A stretch of 64,000 nucleotides of DNA from Pseudomonas sp. GM48 (GTDB lineage: Bacteria; Pseudomonadota; Gammaproteobacteria; Pseudomonadales; Pseudomonadaceae), in the NCBI RefSeq assembly GCF_000282335.1, contig NZ_AKJM01000075.1:1-64000 (forward strand), given 5' to 3'. Positions 1 through 9,769 of this stretch are shown one piece after another. The notes under the pieces were generated by a model. The model was not told the origin of the DNA. It searched no databases and saw only the letters and a program-made list of their open reading frames with translations. How positions within the stretch are numbered: position 1 is the first letter of the stretch; the number at the start of each line of letters is the position of its first letter. The position numbers and the translations under genes were made by a program.

Positions 1-69
1 CCCGCTGCCGCGAAGCCTGCCGCCAAACCGCCAGTCTCCGCGCCGGCCACTCCAGTGGGAAGAGAATAA
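1..69 (+). CDS. mreC: Rod shape-determining protein MreC, C-terminal end (partial)
   Basis: Only the last 22 codons are present, an Ala/Pro/Lys-rich tail ending in TAA at 67-69. The identity comes from position: the stop overlaps the ATG of mreD (TAATG), the usual mreC-mreD coupling. MreC is the periplasmic scaffold of the elongasome; its low-complexity C-terminal tail is typical of Pseudomonas MreC. The sequence alone would not identify it. Confidence 0.75.
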   Translation, partial: PAAAKPAAKPPVSAPATPVGRE

Positions 70-560
70 TGGGCGGTGTAAAAGCATCCCGAAACGGCTG
101 GATAGTCTGGCTGACGTTTGCCGTCGGCCTGCTGCTGAGCGTTTCACCATTGCCGCAATTCATGGAAATCCTGCGCCCGCTGTGGCTTGCCCTGTTGCTG
201 GCGTTCTGGGCGTTGAACCTGCCGCAGACCGTCGGGATGGTGACGGCGTTCTGCCTGGGGCTGGCTGAAGACGTGCTCTACGGTACCTTGCTGGGTCAGA
301 ATGCCTTGATCCTGACCCTCATCACCTATCTGGTGCTGGCGCTGCAACAACGTCTGCGGATGTTTCCGATGTGGCAGCAGAGCCTGGTGATCCTGGTGAT
401 CTTCGGCCTCGCCCAACTGGTTCAGTTGTGGCTCAGTGCCCTGACCGGCAATCGTCAGCCAACCCTGGCGCTGGTGCTGCCGGCACTGGTCAGTGCATTG
501 CTCTGGCCCTGGATCAGTTTCGGTTTGCGCGGGTTGCGTCGGCGCTACAAAATCAATTGA
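69..560 (+). CDS. mreD: Rod shape-determining membrane protein MreD
   Basis: A 163-aa, very hydrophobic protein with about five or six membrane segments (for example near residues 9-30, 32-50, 75-92 and 100-125) and a basic C-terminus. MreD is the inner-membrane part of the MreBCD elongation complex that directs lateral wall synthesis. The length fits the family. The start codon overlaps the mreC stop, so translation is probably coupled. maf and rng follow, the same order as mreBCD-yhdE-rng in enterobacteria. Confidence 0.93.
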   Translation: MGGVKASRNGWIVWLTFAVGLLLSVSPLPQFMEILRPLWLALLLAFWALNLPQTVGMVTAFCLGLAEDVLYGTLLGQNALILTLITYLVLALQQRLRMFPMWQQSLVILVIFGLAQLVQLWLSALTGNRQPTLALVLPALVSALLWPWISFGLRGLRRRYKIN

Positions 561-603
561 TTCGGTCAGGCATTTGCCCGTACCTGGACAGGGAGATGTC
601 TTG

Positions 604-1200
604 ATGAAACAGCTTTATCTTGCCTCTGGTTCACCGCGTCGACGTGAATTGCTCACGCAGATCGGCGTACCGTTCTGCGCCGTCAGTGCAGAGATCGATG
701 AAACCCCTTTAGCTCAAGAATCCCCGTCGGCCTATGTCGAGCGTCTGGCGCGCGGCAAGGCCGAGGCCGGGCGCGGCGGTGTCGTGTCTGACGAACCGTT
801 CTGCGTGCTGGGTGCCGATACCGCGGTGGTGCAGGGCGGAAAAATTCTCGGCAAACCGGTTGATCAAGCGGATGCGTGCGCCATGCTGATGATGTTGTCA
901 GGGTGTGAGCATGAGGTCCTGACCGCGATTGCGGTGCTCGATGGCGAACGTTGCGAGTCCCGGGTTGTCACCAGTCGGGTGCGTTTTCGTGATATCAGTC
1001 GTGATGAAGCGGCGGCCTACTGGGCCAGCGGCGAGCCAAAGGACAAGGCGGGTGGTTATGGCATTCAAGGACTGGGTGCGGTGTTTGTCGCCGGGCTCGA
1101 TGGAAGTTATTCGGCGGTGGTGGGACTACCGCTTTGCGAAACCGCGGAACTGCTCGGCCATTTCGGCATACCCTGTTGGCAAACCCGGAACGCACACTAA
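604..1200 (+). CDS. maf: Maf-like nucleotide pyrophosphatase (YhdE type, dTTP/UTP)
   Basis: A 198-aa Maf/HAM1-fold protein. The Maf signature is at the N-terminus ([10 protein letters not shown], residues 8-17), and the conserved GADT at 70-73 supplies the catalytic Asp72. Family members hydrolyse non-canonical or regulatory nucleoside triphosphates. The YhdE subfamily acts on dTTP and UTP and was first described as a septum-formation inhibitor. The assignment to YhdE rather than YceF rests on the position between mreD and rng. The ATG at 604 is preferred over upstream starts because it puts the signature at the expected distance and has GGGAGA a few bases upstream. Confidence 0.92.
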   Translation: MKQLYLASGSPRRRELLTQIGVPFCAVSAEIDETPLAQESPSAYVERLARGKAEAGRGGVVSDEPFCVLGADTAVVQGGKILGKPVDQADACAMLMMLSGCEHEVLTAIAVLDGERCESRVVTSRVRFRDISRDEAAAYWASGEPKDKAGGYGIQGLGAVFVAGLDGSYSAVVGLPLCETAELLGHFGIPCWQTRNAH

Positions 1201-1257
1201 GCAACGTTCTGAACAGATGCGGCCATTATCGTGAACATGCCTGAACGAGACCCTGCC

Positions 1258-2715
1258 ATGAGTGAAGAGATCCTGATCAACATCACGCCGATGGAGTCGC
1301 GCGTGGCGGTGGTCGAAAACGGTGTCCTGCAAGAGGTCCATGTCGAGCGCACGCAAAAGCGCGGGATCGTCGGCAACATCTATAAAGGTAAAGTCGTGCG
1401 GGTATTGCCGGGGATGCAGGCAGCATTCGTCGACATCGGCCTTGATCGTGCCGCGTTCATTCATGCTTCGGAAATTTCCCTGCGCGAAGGCCCGGCGGTC
1501 GAGAGCATCAGTGCACTGGTGCACGAAGGCCAGAGCCTGGTGGTGCAGGTGACCAAGGACCCGATCGGTTCCAAAGGCGCGCGCCTGACCACCCAGTTGT
1601 CGATCCCTTCGCGTTATCTGGTGTACATGCCACGCACGGCCCATGTCGGCATTTCCCTGAAGATCGAAGACGAAGCCGAGCGCGAGCGCCTCAAGCAAGT
1701 GGTCACTGATTGCGTGGCCACAGAAGGAATCAAGGAAGCCGGCGGTTTTATTCTGCGCACGGCAGCCGAAGGCGCCGGCGCCGATGAAATCCTCATGGAC
1801 ATCCGCTACCTGCGCCGGCTCTGGGACCAGATCAGCGCCCAGATCAAAACCATCAGCGCGCCCAGCGTGATCTATGAAGACCTCGGTTTGGCGCTGCGCA
1901 CCCTGCGTGACCTGGTGAGCCCGAAGATCGAGAAGATCCGCATCGACTCCCGGGAAACCTTCCAGAAAACCACGCAATTCGTCGCCGAATTGATGCCCGA
2001 GATTGCCGACCGCCTGGAACATTATCCGGGCGAGCGGCCGATTTTCGACCTGTATGGCGTCGAAGACGAAATCCAGAAGGCCCTCGAACGCAAGGTCCCG
2101 CTCAAGTCCGGCGGTTATCTGGTGGTCGACCCGGCGGAAGCCATGAGCACCATCGACGTCAACACCGGGGCGTTCGTCGGCCATCGCAACCTCGAAGAAA
2201 CCATCTTCAAGACCAACCTCGAAGCCGCGACGGCCATCGCTCGCCAATTGCGCCTGCGCAACCTCGGCGGAATCATCATCATCGACTTCATCGACATGGA
2301 AGATGAGGAGCACCAGCGCCAGGTGCTGCGCACGCTCGAAAAGCAACTGGAGCGCGATCACGCCAAGACCAACATCATCGGTATCACCGAGCTGGGCCTG
2401 GTGCAAATGACCCGCAAGCGCACCCGTGAAAGCCTCGAGCAAGTGTTGTGCGAGCCATGCAATGCCTGTCAGGGCCGCGGCAAGCTCAAGACCCCGGAAA
2501 CCGTTTGCTACGAAATCTTCCGTGAAATCCTGCGTGAGGCTCGCGCCTATCAGGCAGAAGGCTATCGTGTATTGGCAAACCAGAAAGTGGTGGACCGTCT
2601 GCTTGACGAAGAGTCGGGCAACGTCGCCGAGCTGGAAGGGTTTATCGGACGCACCATCCGCTTCCAGGTAGAAACCATGTATTCCCAGGAACAATACGAC
2701 GTGGTGTTGCTCTGA
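1258..2715 (+). CDS. rng: Ribonuclease G
   Basis: 485 aa, the usual length for RNase G, which lacks the long C-terminal scaffold of RNase E. An S1 RNA-binding domain covers roughly residues 35-120 (GNIYKGKVVRVLPGMQAAFV). The catalytic metal-binding aspartates of the RNase E/G family are Asp300 (in IDVNTGAF) and Asp343 (in IIDFIDM). The zinc-link cysteines are Cys398 and Cys401 (CEPC). The enzyme matures the 5' end of 16S rRNA and turns over some mRNAs. In-frame starts further upstream would add residues the family does not have. It probably shares a transcript with mreD and maf. Confidence 0.96.
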   Translation: MSEEILINITPMESRVAVVENGVLQEVHVERTQKRGIVGNIYKGKVVRVLPGMQAAFVDIGLDRAAFIHASEISLREGPAVESISALVHEGQSLVVQVTKDPIGSKGARLTTQLSIPSRYLVYMPRTAHVGISLKIEDEAERERLKQVVTDCVATEGIKEAGGFILRTAAEGAGADEILMDIRYLRRLWDQISAQIKTISAPSVIYEDLGLALRTLRDLVSPKIEKIRIDSRETFQKTTQFVAELMPEIADRLEHYPGERPIFDLYGVEDEIQKALERKVPLKSGGYLVVDPAEAMSTIDVNTGAFVGHRNLEETIFKTNLEAATAIARQLRLRNLGGIIIIDFIDMEDEEHQRQVLRTLEKQLERDHAKTNIIGITELGLVQMTRKRTRESLEQVLCEPCNACQGRGKLKTPETVCYEIFREILREARAYQAEGYRVLANQKVVDRLLDEESGNVAELEGFIGRTIRFQVETMYSQEQYDVVLL

Positions 2716-2790
2716 AGCGTATCGTTTTGATTGTTCGAGAATGGCTGGCCTCAGCTTTTTGCAAATTTTTTGCCATGGGGGCCACCTGAC

Positions 2791-5700
2791 ATGGACCGTC
2801 TGACACGCATTTTGGCCGCACTGATCCGCTGGGGTCTGGGCCTGTGCGCGTTGGTTTTGGTGTTGATGGCGCTCTACGTCAGCCTTGGCCGGGAGCTGAC
2901 GCCGCTGGTGGCCGAGTACCGTGCCGACGTCGAAACCAAAGCCAGCGATGCCTTGGGCATGCCGTTGCAGATCGGCGAGCTCGAAGGTAGCTGGAGTGGA
3001 TTTGCCCCTATATTGATGGCTCACGACGTGACGGTCGGCGAGGGCGCCAATGCCTTGCATCTGGATCAGGTGCGCGCGGTGCCGGACCTTTGGGCCAGCC
3101 TGCTGGCACGTCAGGTACGCATCGCGCATCTGGAAGTCAGCGGCCTGAAGATCAGTGTCAAGGAGGGTGACGACGGTCAATGGGCTCTGGAAGGTTTGCC
3201 AGTACAGCAGGATCAACCCCCCGATCCGCAACAGTTGCTCAATCGTATGCAAATGATCCAGCAACTGTCGGTGCTCGACAGCCAGGTGACCTTGCAGCCG
3301 TTTGCAAAGTCGCCGCTGACGCTGACTTATGTCGGTCTGAATCTGAAAACCGGGGCGTCGCGGCAGCGGCTCGACGCGCGGCTGACCCTGCCTGACGGGC
3401 AACCAGTAGCCATGAGCCTGCGTACCCGCATTAGTGCCAGCCAATGGCAGGAAGGTGAAGCCGAAGTCTATCTAAGCCTGCCGCAAAGCGACTGGTCGAA
3501 GTGGTTGCCCGAGCGCGTCAGCCAGCAATGGAATTTCTCCGAGATCAAGGCCGGCGGCGAGCTGTGGGCGACCTGGGGCAAAGGCACCTTGCAAAGCGCG
3601 GCAGTGCGCTTGAATGCGCCACAACTCAAGGGCGCCTACGTCGACCGCCAGCCGATCCAGATCAACAACCTGGCGCTCAACGGTTACTTCCAGCGCAGTG
3701 CCGAAGGCATGCTGGTGACCCTGGATTCCCTGGCAATGAACCTCGGCGACACCCGCTGGGAAACGCATTTGCAGCTCAAGCAAAGCGCCGCCACCAACAA
3801 GACCGAAGAACTTTGGCATCTGCAGGCCGACCGCGTCGACCTGACCCCGCTCACGCCGCTGCTTAATGCCCTGGCGCCTTTGCCGGAAGGCTTTGCCAAG
3901 GTCGTCGAGCGGCTGAAAGTCACGGGTGGCCTGCGCAACGTGCTGGTCGACTTCCGCCCGAATGCCACCGATGACAGCAAGTTCGGCTTTGCCGCCAACC
4001 TCGACCAGGTGGGCTTCGACGCCTATCACGGTGCGCCGGCGGCGCGAAATGTCAGCGGCAGCATCAGCGGTGACCTGGGGCACGGTGAACTGCGCATGGA
4101 CAGTAAGGATTTCATGCTGCACCTGGACCCGATTTTCGCCAAGCCGTGGCAGTACATTCAAGCCAACGCGCGGCTGACCTGGAAACTCGATAAAGAAGGT
4201 TTCACCCTGATCGCGCCGTACCTGAGGGTACTGGGCGAGGAAGGCAAGATTGCCGGCGACTTCCTGATTCGCCTGCATTTCGATCACACCCAGGAAGACT
4301 ACATGGACTTGCGGGTTGGCCTGGTGGACGGTGACGGTCGCTATACCGCCAAGTACCTGCCGGCAGTCCTCAGCCCGGCGCTGGATGAATGGCTGCGCAC
4401 GGCGATTCTCAAGGGCGCGGTGGATCAAGGGTTCTTCCAGTATCAAGGGTCGCTCAGCCACGGGGCCGCGGACGTCGATCGCAGCATCAGCCTGTACTTC
4501 AAGGTCCACGATGCCGAACTGGCCTTCCAGCCGGGATGGCCCCATGTCAGCAAGGTCAGCGGTGATGTGTTTGTCGAGGACAGCGGGGTGCGGATTCTGG
4601 CCAGCAAGGGCCAGTTGCTCGACACGCAGGTCAGCGATATCTACGTCGACATTCCCCATGTGCCTGCGGGGCAGAACGTTCATTTGTTCCTCGATGGAGG
4701 ATTTGCCGGTGGTTTGGGCGATGGCCTGAAAATCCTTCAGGAAGCACCGATTGGCACCGCGGCTACCTTCGCCGGCTGGGAAGGCGAGGGTGACCTGCAA
4801 GGCAAGTTGAAGCTGGATATTCCGTTGGCAAAAGACGAGGAACCGAAGATCCTCGTCGACTTCAAGACCGCCAAGGCGCGCTTGAAGCTGGCGGAGCCTG
4901 TGCTGGAGTTGACTCAGCTTAAAGGTGATTTCCGTTTCGACAGTGCCAAAGGCCTGAGCGGGCAGAACATCAGCGCAAGGGCATTCGACAAGCCGGTTAC
5001 CGCGCAGATTTTTGCCGATGGCGGTGCAGGCAAACTCAATACCCGGGTCAGCGCGTCGGGCCAGGTCGAGGTCAAGAAACTGGCCGACTGGCTGAAAGTG
5101 ACCCAGCCTCTGCCGGTGAGTGGCGTGATCCCCTATCAACTGCAACTGACCCTGAACGGCGCCGACAGCCAATTGACGGTCAATTCCAATCTCAAGGGCG
5201 TGGCCGTCGATTTACCTGCACCGTTCGGCATGACCGCCGAGACCGGGCGCGACACGATGTTCCGCATGACCTTGCAGGGCGACGAACGGCGCTATTGGGC
5301 CAATTACGGGGACCTGGCGAGTTTCACGTTTGCGGCCCCGGCCAGCAATTTCGCCGACGGTCGCGGGGACTTGTTCCTCGGTGGCGGCGAGGCCGTGTTG
5401 CCTGGCACCAAAGGTCTGCGGATACGGGGAGTGCTGTCGGAGCTGGACGTTGGTCCGTGGAAGGATCTGGTGGATAAATACGCCGGGCAGGACCCCGGAG
5501 GCAGCGCCAGGCAATTGCTCAGTGGTGCGGATTTCAAGGTGGGCAAGCTCAGCGGTATCGGCACCACGCTCGATCAGGCCTCGATCCTGCTGGCGCGCAA
5601 CCCTTCCGCCTGGGCGCTGCAACTCGACAGCCAGCAGATCAAGGGCAACGCCAGCCTTCCCGATGCGAAAGGGGCGCCGATCACGATCAATCTGCAAACT

Positions 5701-6594
5701 GTGCGTCTGCCGGCACCGGACCCGACCGTGCTGGCCGATGAAAACTCACCGGATCCGCTGGCCTCGGTGGACCCGACGAAAATCCCCGCAATGGACATCA
5801 CCATCAATCAGCTATTCCAGGGCCAGGATCTGGTGGGGGGCTGGTCGCTGAAGATTCGTCCGACGCCCAAGGGCATCGTGTTCAACTCGCTGGACCTGGG
5901 TCTCAAGGGCATTCTGTTGGTGGGCAGCGGTGGTTGGGAAGGCGTGCCCGGCGCCAGTTCAAGCTGGTACAAGGGACGTATCAGCGGCAAGAACCTCGCC
6001 GATGTGCTCAAGAACTGGGGGTATGCACCGAGCGTCACCAGCAAGGACTTTTACATGGATGTCGATGGCCGTTGGCCCGGATCGCCGGCCTGGGTGGCGA
6101 CAAAACGTTTCTCCGGCTCGCTTGATGCGACGCTCAATCAGGGCCAGTTCGTCGAGGTCGAAGGCAGTGCCCAGGCGCTACGGGTATTTGGTTTGCTCAA
6201 CTTCAACTCCATCGGCCGGCGCCTGCGCCTGGACTTCTCCGACCTGTTCGGCAAAGGCCTGAGTTATGACCGGGTCAAGGGGCTGCTGGTTGGGACCAAT
6301 GGCGTGTATGTCACCCGTGAACCGATCCGGCTGACGGGCCCTTCGAGCACCATTGAACTCGACGGCACCTTGAACCTGGTCGCCGATCAGATCGATGCGA
6401 AACTGTTGGTGACCTTGCCGGTGACCAATAACTTGCCGATTGCCGCGCTGATTGTCGGTGCACCGGCGGTCGGCGGGGCGCTGTTCCTGATCGACAAGCT
6501 GATCGGTGACCGTGTCGCCCGTTTCGCCAGTGTGAAGTACACCGTTCAGGGGTCGTGGAAAGAACCGAAAATCACCTTCGACAAGGCTTTTTGA
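2791..6594 (+). CDS. yhdP: YhdP family protein (AsmA-like, DUF3971), envelope lipid transport
   Basis: 1267 aa. An N-terminal membrane anchor (about residues 12-32) is followed by a very long periplasmic, beta-rich region and an AsmA-like C-terminus. YhdP, TamB and YdbH form the AsmA-like group thought to be bridges carrying phospholipid to the outer membrane. Length, single N-terminal helix and position right after rng match YhdP. The ATG at 2791 is chosen because the anchor then starts within 15 residues; an earlier in-frame start exists at 2731. The next gene is separated by a REP pair, so yhdP probably ends the mre-rng transcript. Confidence 0.92.
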   Translation: MDRLTRILAALIRWGLGLCALVLVLMALYVSLGRELTPLVAEYRADVETKASDALGMPLQIGELEGSWSGFAPILMAHDVTVGEGANALHLDQVRAVPDLWASLLARQVRIAHLEVSGLKISVKEGDDGQWALEGLPVQQDQPPDPQQLLNRMQMIQQLSVLDSQVTLQPFAKSPLTLTYVGLNLKTGASRQRLDARLTLPDGQPVAMSLRTRISASQWQEGEAEVYLSLPQSDWSKWLPERVSQQWNFSEIKAGGELWATWGKGTLQSAAVRLNAPQLKGAYVDRQPIQINNLALNGYFQRSAEGMLVTLDSLAMNLGDTRWETHLQLKQSAATNKTEELWHLQADRVDLTPLTPLLNALAPLPEGFAKVVERLKVTGGLRNVLVDFRPNATDDSKFGFAANLDQVGFDAYHGAPAARNVSGSISGDLGHGELRMDSKDFMLHLDPIFAKPWQYIQANARLTWKLDKEGFTLIAPYLRVLGEEGKIAGDFLIRLHFDHTQEDYMDLRVGLVDGDGRYTAKYLPAVLSPALDEWLRTAILKGAVDQGFFQYQGSLSHGAADVDRSISLYFKVHDAELAFQPGWPHVSKVSGDVFVEDSGVRILASKGQLLDTQVSDIYVDIPHVPAGQNVHLFLDGGFAGGLGDGLKILQEAPIGTAATFAGWEGEGDLQGKLKLDIPLAKDEEPKILVDFKTAKARLKLAEPVLELTQLKGDFRFDSAKGLSGQNISARAFDKPVTAQIFADGGAGKLNTRVSASGQVEVKKLADWLKVTQPLPVSGVIPYQLQLTLNGADSQLTVNSNLKGVAVDLPAPFGMTAETGRDTMFRMTLQGDERRYWANYGDLASFTFAAPASNFADGRGDLFLGGGEAVLPGTKGLRIRGVLSELDVGPWKDLVDKYAGQDPGGSARQLLSGADFKVGKLSGIGTTLDQASILLARNPSAWALQLDSQQIKGNASLPDAKGAPITINLQTVRLPAPDPTVLADENSPDPLASVDPTKIPAMDITINQLFQGQDLVGGWSLKIRPTPKGIVFNSLDLGLKGILLVGSGGWEGVPGASSSWYKGRISGKNLADVLKNWGYAPSVTSKDFYMDVDGRWPGSPAWVATKRFSGSLDATLNQGQFVEVEGSAQALRVFGLLNFNSIGRRLRLDFSDLFGKGLSYDRVKGLLVGTNGVYVTREPIRLTGPSSTIELDGTLNLVADQIDAKLLVTLPVTNNLPIAALIVGAPAVGGALFLIDKLIGDRVARFASVKYTVQGSWKEPKITFDKAF

Positions 6595-6647
6595 AAAGCC
6601 ATCCTTCGGGCCTATGGAGTAGCATGGCCATTGCGGCTCGCCCCCCT

Positions 6648-6745
6648 GTAGGAGCGAGCTTGCTCGCGATGAGTTTGAATGCGACGCGTTTTTTCAGACA
6701 GCCTGCGTCATCGTTCACGTCCATCGCGAGCAAGCTCGCTCCTAC
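6648..6745. repeat. REP palindrome pair (GTAGGAGCGAGC type)
   Basis: Two facing copies of the Pseudomonas REP element: GTAGGAGCGAGCTTGCTCGC at 6648-6667 and its reverse complement ending at 6745, with about 50 bp between. The two arms would fold into one long cruciform or hairpin. It fills the gap between yhdP and the nitrilase-family gene. Confidence 0.9.
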
Positions 6746-6778
6746 AAGGTCTGTGTTGATTTCAATAAGGAAAAGGCC

Positions 6779-7633
6779 ATGTCTGTAGCGGTGATTCAAA
6801 TGGTCAGCCAGAGCGATGTGCTGGCCAATCTGGCCCAGGCCCGTCGACTGCTCGAACAAGCGGCCGCCGGCGGCGCGAAACTGGCGGTACTGCCGGAAAA
6901 CTTCGCCGCCATGGGCCGGCGCGACATTGCCGACATCGGGCGCGCCGAAGCGCTGGGCGACGGCCCGATCCTGCCCTGGTTGAAACAGACCGCACGCGAC
7001 CTCAAGTTATGGATTGTGGCCGGCACATTGCCTTTGCCGCCGGTGGATCAACCGACGAAGAAAGCGCATGCCTGTTCGTTGCTGGTCGATGACCAGGGTG
7101 AAACGGTGGCGCGTTACGACAAGCTGCACCTGTTCGACGTAGACGTTGCGGACAATCGTGGCCGTTATCGTGAATCCGATGACTATGCTTATGGCAGCGA
7201 GGTGGTCGTGGCGGACACCCCCGTCGGCCGGGTTGGCCTGACGGTCTGCTATGACCTGCGCTTTCCCGAGCTGTACAGTGAACTGCGAGCTGCCGGCGCG
7301 GAACTGATTACCGCCCCCTCGGCGTTCACGGCGGTGACCGGCGCGGCGCATTGGGATGTGCTGATTCGTGCACGGGCCATCGAGACCCAATGTTACGTAC
7401 TCGCAGCTGCCCAGGGCGGGACGCATCCGGGGCCAAGGGAAACCTTTGGGCATGCTGCCATCGTCGACCCGTGGGGGCGTGTGCTGGCGCAACAGGATCA
7501 AGGCGAGGCCGTGCTGCTGGCCGAACGCGACAGTAGCGAACAGGCGTCCATCCGGGCGCGGATGCCGGTGTCCAGTCACCGGCGCTTTTTCTCGCAGGGC
7601 GCCCAGCGACCTGCATCAGAACGACGAATTTAA
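6779..7633 (+). CDS. Carbon-nitrogen hydrolase (nitrilase superfamily, Nit1-like amidase)
   Basis: 284 aa with the complete nitrilase-superfamily triad: Glu40 (LPENF), Lys115 (YDKLHLF) and Cys157 (CYDLRFPEL). The closest family is Nit1/NitFhit-type omega-amidase. In that group, enzymes have been shown to repair deaminated glutathione, which would fit a cytoplasmic housekeeping role. The exact substrate cannot be read from the sequence. It lies 12 bp upstream of tldD, so the two are probably co-transcribed. An AAGGAAAAGG ribosome-binding site precedes the ATG. Confidence 0.9.
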   Translation: MSVAVIQMVSQSDVLANLAQARRLLEQAAAGGAKLAVLPENFAAMGRRDIADIGRAEALGDGPILPWLKQTARDLKLWIVAGTLPLPPVDQPTKKAHACSLLVDDQGETVARYDKLHLFDVDVADNRGRYRESDDYAYGSEVVVADTPVGRVGLTVCYDLRFPELYSELRAAGAELITAPSAFTAVTGAAHWDVLIRARAIETQCYVLAAAQGGTHPGPRETFGHAAIVDPWGRVLAQQDQGEAVLLAERDSSEQASIRARMPVSSHRRFFSQGAQRPASERRI

Positions 7634-7645
7634 GGCGTAAAGCAT

Positions 7646-9088
7646 ATGAGCGAGTTGTTGTCCTCAGTCAGTGAACACCTGCTGGCGCCCGGTGGCGTCA
7701 CGATCGAGAGCCTGCAAGGCGTGCTCGGCGATCTGGCCGGCCCGGGCATCGATGCGGCCGACCTGTATTTCCAGGGGCAGATCTCCGAGTCCTGGGCGCT
7801 GGAAGACGGCATCGTCAAGGAAGGCAGCTTCAACCTTGACCAAGGCGTGGGCGTGCGTGCGCAATCGGGCGAAAAAACCGGTTTTGCCTACAGCAATGCC
7901 ATCACCCTGGAAGCCCTGGGCGCGGCGGCACGTGCCGCCGGTTCGATTTCCCGGGCCGGGCAGCACGGCACCGTACAGGCATTTACCAGCCAGGATGTCG
8001 CGCAACTGTATGCGCCGGACAATCCGCTGGAAGTGCTGACCCGTGCCGAGAAAGTCGATTTGCTCAAGCGAGTCGACGCCGCAACCCGCGCCCTTGACCC
8101 ACGTATCCAGCAGGTCACCGTGAGCATGGCCGGTGTCTGGGAGCGGATTCTGGTGGCTTCCACCGACGGCGGCCTGGCGGCGGATGTGCGGCCGCTGGTG
8201 CGTTTCAACGTCAGTGTGATCGTCGAGCAGAACGGTCGCCGCGAGCGCGGCGGTCATGGTGGTGGCGGTCGGACCGATTATCGCTATTTCCTCGGTGAAG
8301 ACCGCGCCATGGGTTATGCCCGCGAAGCGTTGCGTCAGGCACTGGTCAACCTCGAAGCGATCCCGGCACCGGCCGGCACGTTGCCGGTGGTGCTCGGCTC
8401 CGGTTGGTCGGGCGTGCTGCTGCACGAAGCTGTCGGTCATGGTCTGGAAGGTGACTTCAACCGCAAGGGCAGCTCGGCTTATAGCGGGCGCATGGGCGAG
8501 ATGGTTGCGTCCAGGCTGTGCACCATTGTCGATGATGGCACCCTGGCCGGCCGTCGTGGCTCGTTGAGCGTCGATGACGAAGGCACGCCAACCGAGTGCA
8601 CCACGCTGATCGAAAACGGCGTACTCAAAGGCTACATGCAGGACAAACTCAACGCCCGCCTGATGGGCGTGGCGCGCACCGGTAACGGCCGTCGCGAATC
8701 CTACGCGCACCTGCCGATGCCGCGCATGACCAATACCTACATGCTCGCCGGTGAAAGCGATCCGGAAGAAATCATCGCTTCGGTGAAGCGCGGCATCTAT
8801 TGCGCCAACCTCGGCGGCGGTCAGGTGGACATCACCAGCGGCAAGTTCGTGTTCTCCACCAGCGAGGCGTACCTGATCGAGGACGGCAAGATTACCGCTC
8901 CGGTCAAAGGCGCAACTCTGATCGGCAACGGACCGGAAGCCATGAGCAAAGTGTCGATGGTGGGTAATGATCTGTCGCTGGACAGCGGTGTGGGCACGTG
9001 TGGCAAGGATGGGCAGTCGGTGCCGGTGGGTGTCGGCCAGCCAACGCTGAAGATTGATGCGATCACCGTGGGTGGCACGGGCGCTTGA
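7646..9088 (+). CDS. tldD: Metalloprotease TldD
   Basis: 480 aa. The catalytic subunit of the TldD/TldE (PmbA) heterodimer, a cytoplasmic protease that degrades unfolded peptides. The zinc motif HEAVGH is at residues 260-265 (His260, Glu261, His265). In enterobacteria the pair matures microcin B17 and affects CcdA turnover. Its partner pmbA lies 0.7 kb downstream, separated by darP on the other strand. Confidence 0.96.
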   Translation: MSELLSSVSEHLLAPGGVTIESLQGVLGDLAGPGIDAADLYFQGQISESWALEDGIVKEGSFNLDQGVGVRAQSGEKTGFAYSNAITLEALGAAARAAGSISRAGQHGTVQAFTSQDVAQLYAPDNPLEVLTRAEKVDLLKRVDAATRALDPRIQQVTVSMAGVWERILVASTDGGLAADVRPLVRFNVSVIVEQNGRRERGGHGGGGRTDYRYFLGEDRAMGYAREALRQALVNLEAIPAPAGTLPVVLGSGWSGVLLHEAVGHGLEGDFNRKGSSAYSGRMGEMVASRLCTIVDDGTLAGRRGSLSVDDEGTPTECTTLIENGVLKGYMQDKLNARLMGVARTGNGRRESYAHLPMPRMTNTYMLAGESDPEEIIASVKRGIYCANLGGGQVDITSGKFVFSTSEAYLIEDGKITAPVKGATLIGNGPEAMSKVSMVGNDLSLDSGVGTCGKDGQSVPVGVGQPTLKIDAITVGGTGA

Positions 9089-9100
9089 TGGAACGAGCTT

Positions 9101-9127
9101 CGGGTGAGTCGCGTCGCGACTCACCCG
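9101..9127. terminator. 27-nt palindrome between convergent tldD and darP
   Basis: CGGGTGAGTCGCG and its exact reverse complement face each other around one central base. It lies between the stops of tldD (+) and darP (-). The hairpin is very stable but has no T-run on either side, so it may be a weak bidirectional terminator or an mRNA 3'-end protector. Confidence 0.5.
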
Positions 9128-9136
9128 ATTCGAGAT

Positions 9137-9661
9137 TTAACGCAGTCCGCGTTGAGTCTCGTCCAGCTCACGGATGTACTTGAAGATTTTACGGCTGGCA
9201 GCAGGAGGCTTGTTTTGCGCAACCTCATGCTGGGCCTGGCGGATCAGGGAGCGTAGTTGCTGGCGATCCGCGTCGGGATATTCGACGACGAATTTCTCCA
9301 GTACGGCGTCGTCGCCGGCAATCAGACGATCGCGCCAGCGTTCCAGGTTATGGAAGCGTTCGTTGTACTGGCGAGTGGAGGCATCGAGTTGATCGAGCAG
9401 AACCAGAATCGCGTCAGTGTCCTGATCGCGCATCAGTTTGCCGATGAACTGAAGGTGCCGTTTACGCGCGATGTTCGCGGTGTGCTTGGGCGCATCGGCC
9501 AGGGCCCGGCGCAATCCGTCGGTCAATGGCAGTTTGTTGAGCAAGTCAGGCTTGAGCGTTGTAAGGCGCTCGCCGAGGTCAACCAGAGCATGCAGCTCGC
9601 GTTTGACCTGGGATTTGCTTTTTTCTCCCGTATCGAGGGAGTCGTCGTAAGAATCAACCAT
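9137..9661 (-). CDS. darP: Ribosome biogenesis factor DarP (YjgA, DUF615)
   Basis: 174 aa, highly charged, soluble, with no membrane segment. It matches the YjgA/DUF615 family ([17 protein letters not shown] near the N-terminus), recently named DarP, which associates with late 50S precursors. The ATG at 9661 matches the family length; an open frame extending upstream to 9823 would overlap the pmbA promoter region. In Pseudomonas darP typically sits next to pmbA, divergent from it, as here. Confidence 0.9.
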   Translation of the reverse strand: MVDSYDDSLDTGEKSKSQVKRELHALVDLGERLTTLKPDLLNKLPLTDGLRRALADAPKHTANIARKRHLQFIGKLMRDQDTDAILVLLDQLDASTRQYNERFHNLERWRDRLIAGDDAVLEKFVVEYPDADRQQLRSLIRQAQHEVAQNKPPAASRKIFKYIRELDETQRGLR

Positions 9662-9769
9662 GGTGGCAGTCCGCAAAGAAACGCCGCCATGATAACCAGT
9701 CGGGGGCCACTTGTCCGGCCCGGTCGCTCGATGACCGTTACCGAAAGCAGAATTTGAGTGGAGAACAGC

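Noticed and set aside
1126..3444. 772-codon minus-strand open frame over maf, rng and yhdP
   Set aside because: Shadow of three real genes on the other strand.
3472..5172. 566-codon minus-strand open frame over yhdP
   Set aside because: Antisense to the real gene; no domain seen.
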